NCBI GenBank assembly: GCA_900551985.1
Contig: URYG01000190.1
Coordinates: 1 to 6,149 of the forward strand
Length of the DNA stretch: 6,149 bases
Direction of reading: 5' to 3'
Origin: an uncultured Prevotella sp.
GTDB taxonomy: Bacteria; Bacteroidota; Bacteroidia; Bacteroidales; Bacteroidaceae
Below, in pieces: positions 4,966-6,149 of this stretch. Numbering within the stretch: the stretch's first letter is position 1; each line of letters opens with the position of its first letter. The notes under the pieces were generated by a model. The model made no database searches. It was not told where the DNA came from and saw nothing but the letters and a program-made list of their open reading frames with translations. The position numbers and the translations under genes are program-made.

Positions 4966-6147
4966 TTAAAATACACCTTCATATCCAACAAGCGCAGCGT
5001 TTGCTTCCATGCACTCTTGTGGAGTATAGATGTTCGTAACCTTCACAGAAGAATGTCTAGCCTGATCTCTTACGGACAGAAGGTCCGTTTTTGCCTTGAT
5101 CATGTTGGTGATACCCGTATCCTTAAGAGAATAGAGCTTATATACATCACTTAAATTTAAAGCCTTCTTTACGCTGTTAGTCCAGAATCTAGTGAACGAT
5201 ATAGCCTTTATTCTTTCTGGTCCTGGATGGAAGTCGTTACTGAATATATAGTAGTCAGGAGGTGTAGAGAAGATACCCAGCTCTCTCATCAGATCTATGA
5301 CATGATTGGGGATAGTTATAACTGCATCATGACCGTTTTTCGTGTGTGATCCGCTTAGTGTTAGCGTTCTTTTATCTTCAGATAGATCTTTGATTTTCAG
5401 AAAACACATCTCTCCCGGACGGACGAACAGATAATGAATCATATAGCAGGCTAAGAGATAATGCTTGTTCTCTTTGTTGAGATACGATTTTATCTCTATT
5501 AGCACATCATTAGGTATCACGTCTCGGTTCTTGGGACCAAGCTTGGTTGAGGTATTCAGACCTAAAGTTGGGTTGCTAGTTAGATACCCTCTTGCGATGA
5601 GATAGCTTGAGAACGACTTAAGCCAGCCGATATAGTTATTCTTGGTTCTCAAGTTGTTGTTTCTATCGATAAGGATGTAGTCCAGGAAGTCGGAAATCAG
5701 CTTCTTGTTAAACTGATAGATATATGTAATATGCTGGTTCTTGTCTATCCACTTTCGCATGAAAGCAAGTTTGTGCTCGTAGTTGGACTTTGTACCCGCT
5801 GTGATACCACCTTCCTTGGTCATTTTTGAGAGATAGGTATTATACTTGTCACATACTTCATCAAACAATGCGTATTCCTCTGGGCGAGATTCCTCGATCC
5901 AAGGGTTCCAGCCTTCGAGGAGCTTCTGGGTGAGACGCTTAATAAGAGCTTCGCCATAAATTCTTTGATTTCGCTTGCCTTTAATGTGCCCGAGCATGAT
6001 CTTCTTCAGACGCATGCGACTGCAGCTAGGGTCATAAGCTTTAAAGGAAACATAACATTCGGATGCCTGGTGCAGAACAGGCGGAGTCCATCCAATAATC
6101 TCCTGGATAGGCTGATTTTCGAGATGAGATAATTTTTTTTTGGTCAT
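4966..6147 (-). CDS. int: Tyrosine recombinase/integrase
   Basis: The 393-residue site-specific recombinase would integrate and excise the phage or element. An N-terminal arm-type DNA-binding region (~30-85, rich in Lys and Arg) is followed by a SAM-like core-binding domain (~92-195) and the catalytic domain (~205-393). Catalytic candidates are R243 (VRPGEM), K270 (SHTKNG), H365 (ARHSS) and the nucleophile Y374 (NIYTP). The usual HxxR box is Y339-S-L-K342 (YSLKDTG), an atypical substitution. The ATG on the complement of 6145-6147 is two bases from the window edge, so its ribosome site and an alternative upstream start cannot be checked; MTKKKL is a plausible N-terminus. A run of nine A encodes codons 3-5. 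It is convergent with the tail/DGR operon, an arrangement common at a prophage end. Confidence 0.93.
   Translation of the reverse strand: MTKKKLSHLENQPIQEIIGWTPPVLHQASECYVSFKAYDPSCSRMRLKKIMLGHIKGKRNQRIYGEALIKRLTQKLLEGWNPWIEESRPEEYALFDEVCDKYNTYLSKMTKEGGITAGTKSNYEHKLAFMRKWIDKNQHITYIYQFNKKLISDFLDYILIDRNNNLRTKNNYIGWLKSFSSYLIARGYLTSNPTLGLNTSTKLGPKNRDVIPNDVLIEIKSYLNKENKHYLLACYMIHYLFVRPGEMCFLKIKDLSEDKRTLTLSGSHTKNGHDAVITIPNHVIDLMRELGIFSTPPDYYIFSNDFHPGPERIKAISFTRFWTNSVKKALNLSDVYKLYSLKDTGITNMIKAKTDLLSVRDQARHSSVKVTNIYTPQECMEANAALVGYEGVF
5072..5092 (+). terminator. Terminator-like hairpin on the plus strand, antisense to int
   Basis: ACGGAC (5072-5077) and GTCCGT (5083-5088) form a 6-bp stem with an AGAAG loop, followed by five T (5088-5092). 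It would act on plus-strand transcripts running out of the RT gene into the integrase 3' end. The stem is short and it lies within int coding sequence, so it may be chance. Confidence 0.3.
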
Positions 6148-6149
6148 TT

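Noticed and set aside
5536..5547. 12-base palindrome ACCAAGCTTGGT inside int
   Set aside because: About one 12-base palindrome is expected by chance in a window this size.

Overview
The window reads as the distal tail-fibre end of a temperate phage (prophage) from a Bacteroidales-type bacterium (Bacteroides/Prevotella-like), carrying a complete diversity-generating retroelement (DGR) next to a tyrosine integrase. The host guess rests on AT-rich, SD-poor translation starts, the style of the tail and C-type-lectin-like proteins, and the integrase type. No rRNA, tRNA or housekeeping gene fixes the genus.

Layout, left to right. Positions 2-490: the 3' end of a tail/fibre gene of unrecognised family. 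Positions 490-2016: a 508-residue fibre protein with two W/YIWT repeats and a short collagen-like GXY tract; it overlaps the previous gene by one base (TAATG). Positions 2038-2841: the DGR target, a 267-residue adhesin-like protein whose last ~40 residues are the variable region (VR, 2722-2829). A 9-bp hairpin (2862-2885) follows. Positions 2926-3333: the accessory protein Avd. Positions 3441-3551: the template repeat (TR), in a 256-base non-coding gap. Positions 3590-4909: the DGR reverse transcriptase. Positions 4910-4965: a short convergent intergenic region with a weak hairpin. Positions 6147-4966 (minus strand): a tyrosine recombinase/integrase.

How it works together. The TR is transcribed, reverse transcribed by RT with Avd under adenine-specific error, and the cDNA replaces the VR, changing the receptor-binding face of the fibre-tip adhesin. 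The TR/VR pair shows this directly: in a 108-base gapped alignment there are 17 substitutions, all at TR adenines, plus one 3-base length difference at an AACAAC doublet. All eight alignable Asn (AAY) codons have been changed.

Beyond the standard DGR parts there are structures the gene list does not explain. These are a perfect 14-bp hairpin followed by TTTT inside the RT gene, a 15-bp hairpin at the start of the collagen-like fibre gene, and an inverted repeat bracketing the TR. The integrase also has Y..K where H..R is expected, and a run of nine A at codons 3-5.
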